Shown here: piece after piece, positions 14,340-15,602 of the stretch | Layout: every line of letters begins with the position of its first letter | Position numbering within the stretch: the first letter of the stretch is position 1 | NCBI GenBank assembly: GCA_046765875.1 | Contig: JBKPSJ010000317.1 | Coordinates: 1 to 15,602, forward strand | Reading direction: 5' to 3' | Length of the DNA stretch: 15,602 nucleotides | DNA from: DASRHY01 sp046765875 | GTDB taxonomy: Bacteria; Actinomycetota; Actinomycetes; Propionibacteriales; Kribbellaceae | Translations under genes and position numbers: made by a program | Notes under the pieces: model-generated | Databases searched by the model: none | Told to the model about the DNA's origin: nothing | The model's input: the letters and a program-made list of their open reading frames with translations, nothing else

Positions 14340-14343
14340 GGTG

Positions 14344-14386
14344 GGAGCGGGTGACGGGAATCGAACCCGCATTGTCAGCTTGGGAA
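14344..14386 (-). pseudogene. 3' half of tRNA-Gly(CCC) (attachment-core remnant)
   Basis: On the minus strand the sequence from 14386 down reads anticodon loop TTCCCAA (anticodon CCC, 14382-14384) and stem strand GCTGA. The T arm follows (stem GCGGG, loop TTCGATT, stem CCCGT; 14370-14354), then acceptor CACCCGC, discriminator T and CC at 14345-14344. All match a bacterial tRNA-Gly. Nothing beyond 14387 supplies the 5' half (no GCGGGTG acceptor strand, D arm or 5' anticodon stem). The identity therefore starts at the anticodon loop, as expected for an integrase crossover there. Open frames through this site encode GDGNRTR-like peptides, which are tRNA read-through artefacts. Confidence 0.78.
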
Positions 14387-14430
14387 TCCGTCCTGCATGC
14401 CGGTTGCCCGTGGCAACAGCCGCTCTAGGG

Positions 14431-14456
14431 TGACCGTCCTTGACCGCTGTTGACCG
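14431..14456 (+). repeat. Three TGACCG direct repeats at exact 10-bp spacing
   Basis: TGACCG occurs at 14431-14436, 14441-14446 and 14451-14456, with a further TTGA at 14461. The last two copies are TTGACCGC. The array lies 45-70 bp from the tRNA-Gly core, on the side opposite the integrase relic. The helical phasing and position suggest arm-type integrase binding sites. From 14457 to 14606 I see nothing else of note. Confidence 0.5.
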
Positions 14457-14606
14457 CACGTTGATGCACGCGAGGTGCACGCTCGGTGGGATCCGGTTGC
14501 GGATGCCTGCAACTAGTGCGGGTCCGTTGGGTCGCGCTGGGTCAGGGCGAGAGGCTTGGCTCGTTCTGGGGAAGGAACGGCCGCGCTGGTCCCTTTTTGT
14601 GGCCAC

Positions 14607-14626
14607 CGAGGCTAGGCTCTGCCTCG
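14607..14626 (+). promoter_or_regulatory. Candidate -10 box in a dyad at a leaderless start
   Basis: TAGGCT at 14613-14618 fits the actinobacterial -10 consensus TANNNT and lies 7 nt before the GTG start at 14626, so transcription could begin at or next to the start codon. CGAGGC (14607-14612) and GCCTCG (14621-14626) form a dyad around the -10 box that might be an operator. The -35 region (around 14590) is not consensus-like. Confidence 0.45.
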
Positions 14627-15267
14627 TGAGCGACCTGCTGCCGGTTCTACCGATGGCGTTCGTGATGATCGCCGGTCCGCAGATCATCAGCGCGGTGTTC
14701 CTTGCGACGAGCGTTGGCTGGGCGCGAAACTCCGTTGCGTATATCGCCGGCGCCGCAGTCTCGATCACCGTTGTCGTCACGCTCGCCTACCTCGTCGTCC
14801 GAGCGGTGAAGAGTTCGCCCGGCTCCAGCAGCGAGGGCGGCGAGGGACGCACGCTCGACATCGTGATCCTCGCGTTGCTCGTGGTCTTGGCGGCCAACGT
14901 CTACCGCAAGCGCAAGGAGGCCGAGCCGCCGAAGTGGATGGGCAAGCTTCAGGAGGCATCCCCGAAGTTCTCCTTCAGGCTCGGCCTTCTCCTACTTGGC
15001 GTGTTTCCGACCGACATCATCACGTCGATCACTGTCGGTACCAAGGTGGCGCGCGAGGGTGCGGCCTGGTGGCACACGCTGCTCTTCGTCGCTGTAACCC
15101 TGCTCCTGCTCGCGATACCAGCGATACTCGTGGTCGTGCTGGGCAAGCGAGCGCAGACGTTCCTTCCGAAGGTCCGCGAGTGGATGAACAAGAACTCATG
15201 GATCGTCAGCGAGATCGTCATCGCGCTGTTCATCGGCATCGAAATCAACAGCCTGATAAGCGGGTAA
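14626..15267 (+). CDS. GAP-family (SfLAP-like) integral membrane protein
   Basis: The 213-residue protein has six hydrophobic segments, at about 4-30, 35-60, 80-98, 119-140, 149-174 and 189-212. It matches the GAP/Sap family (PF11139), whose mycobacterial members are linked to export of surface glycolipids (Sap with sulfolipid-1, Gap with glycopeptidolipids). Landmarks are the N-terminal SDLLPVLPMAFVMIAGPQI, a charged cytoplasmic-type loop with KRKEAEPPKWM, and LLLGVFPTDIITSITVG. The GTG start is preferred because the frame upstream to 14440 encodes non-membrane, Arg-rich residues and because a -10 box lies just ahead. There is no Shine-Dalgarno sequence, which agrees with leaderless translation. 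The cargo here is unknown. Confidence 0.82.
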   Translation: MSDLLPVLPMAFVMIAGPQIISAVFLATSVGWARNSVAYIAGAAVSITVVVTLAYLVVRAVKSSPGSSSEGGEGRTLDIVILALLVVLAANVYRKRKEAEPPKWMGKLQEASPKFSFRLGLLLLGVFPTDIITSITVGTKVAREGAAWWHTLLFVAVTLLLLAIPAILVVVLGKRAQTFLPKVREWMNKNSWIVSEIVIALFIGIEINSLISG

Positions 15268-15339
15268 CGAACCCTCACCCCTGCCTTGCAAAGGCGGTTG
15301 TGGCGCTGCCGCTGACCTGAGCGGTAGATCGCCAGGCGT

Positions 15340-15380
15340 GGGCTCGACCGGTTGCACCCCGTTAGCGACCGGCCGAGCCC
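15340..15380. terminator. Hairpin between the GAP-family gene and the transposase
   Basis: GGGCTCGACCGGT (15340-15352) pairs with ACCGGCCGAGCCC (15368-15380) with a single A-C mismatch across 15 nt. It lies 72 nt after the GAP-family stop and about 60 nt before the transposase stop on the opposite strand, so it can serve convergent transcripts. The rest of 15268-15440 shows no gene. Confidence 0.65.
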
Positions 15381-15440
15381 GTTGCTGCTCTCTCGTTAGG
15401 GCACGCGGAGGGCACGGACCTTCTGACGCTTCTATGTGTG

Positions 15441-15602
15441 TCAAGTGGCCATCGTGGTGTTGAGGCTGCGGTAGAGCTCGCGGGCGATGTAGCGCTTGAG
15501 GCAGCGGCGGATTTCGGGATCGGTCTTGCCTTCTGCGCGGCGCCGGGTGATGTAGGCGTGGGTGCGCTGGCAGCTGCGCCACCGGGTCAGAAGGATGTCG
15601 TG
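15441..15602 (-). CDS. Transposase C-terminal end, IS110-like (partial, runs off the window)
   Basis: The last 53 codons and the TGA (15443-15441) of a minus-strand gene are present; its 5' end lies beyond 15602. The peptide is very basic. It contains RTHAYITRRRAEGKTDPEIR followed directly by RCLKRYIARELYRSL, which resembles the C-terminal tail of IS110-family (DEDD) transposases from actinobacteria. The catalytic parts are outside the window, so family assignment rests on this tail only. IS110 elements usually lack terminal inverted repeats, so an element end cannot be placed; it probably lies somewhere in 15381-15440. Whether the gene is intact is unknown. Confidence 0.6.
   Translation of the reverse strand, partial: HDILLTRWRSCQRTHAYITRRRAEGKTDPEIRRCLKRYIARELYRSLNTTMAT

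Noticed and set aside
12834..14386. Two complete tRNA genes
   Set aside because: Neither site has the 5' acceptor strand or D arm, so cloverleaf folding is not possible. Both are recorded as 3' halves only.
14266..14433. A C-terminal extension of the integrase frame containing GDGNRTRIVSLGIR
   Set aside because: This peptide is what a tRNA-Gly 3' half looks like when translated on the opposite strand. It is a known kind of false protein tail and not part of the integrase.
14434..14625. Longer start for the GAP-family protein, from an ATG at 14440
   Set aside because: The added 62 residues are Arg/Ala-rich, lie over repeat DNA, and do not fit a family whose proteins begin at the first membrane segment.
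15419..15594. 9-bp inverted repeat CCTTCTGAC (15419-15427) and GTCAGAAGG (15586-15594) as transposon ends
   Set aside because: One copy is inside the transposase coding sequence and IS110-type elements generally lack terminal inverted repeats, so it is probably chance.
1..15602. CRISPR array, rRNA or riboswitch
   Set aside because: No regularly spaced 25-40 bp repeats, no rRNA-like sequence, and no recognisable riboswitch core upstream of the methionine, sugar or other genes.

Overview
The window is high-GC actinobacterial chromosome. Codon third positions are strongly G/C, GTG starts are common, and the mix of proteins fits a soil actinomycete. The mix includes a GAF-ANTAR regulator, a GAP-family membrane protein, a TIGR03118 secreted protein, an AAC(2')-I acetyltransferase and an RbsABC-type sugar importer. 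A Kribbella-like member of the Propionibacteriales is my guess, from codon style only.

Left and centre (1-11.8 kb) are ordinary, well-packed metabolic genes. A His-linked FAD oxidase (190-1557, +) converges on a class I methyltransferase (1607-2458, -) across a strong 12-bp hairpin. The methyltransferase follows an NAD-dependent epimerase (2469-3401, -) by 10 nt, so the two probably form one transcript. Divergent from them are an Aur1-like PAP2 membrane phosphatase (3565-4311, +) and a zinc-dependent homocysteine S-methyltransferase (4327-5232, +). Next come an aminoglycoside 2'-N-acetyltransferase homologue (5324-5857, +) and a minus-strand operon. That operon reads sugar ABC ATPase, permease (ATGA overlap), sugar-binding lipoprotein, then, after an intercistronic hairpin, a Gfo/Idh/MocA sugar oxidoreductase. 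It looks like uptake plus first oxidation of a simple sugar or polyol. A secreted TIGR03118 protein (10684-11751, +) closes this part.

The right part (11.8-14.6 kb) is genomic debris from integrative elements. It holds a chimeric, deleted and frameshifted minus-strand pseudogene (GAF head fused to an O-methyltransferase tail) and a plus-strand 3' half of a tRNA-Phe-like gene. It also holds an intact GAF-ANTAR antiterminator gene, a C-terminal fragment of a tyrosine integrase without its tyrosine, and a minus-strand 3' half of a tRNA-Gly(CCC). Both tRNA halves begin close to the anticodon loop, and each lies near short direct repeats spaced 10-11 bp. This is what attachment cores with arm-type sites would look like. 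I read the region as two decayed attachment sites.

The right end has a GAP-family six-helix membrane protein with a probable leaderless start (14626-15267, +), a hairpin terminator, and the last 53 codons of an IS110-like transposase running off the edge (-).

I found no convincing new multi-gene system. The most unusual items are the double tRNA/att remnants, the GAF-methyltransferase chimera, the AAC(2')-I homologue and the hairpin that separates the transporter genes from the oxidoreductase.
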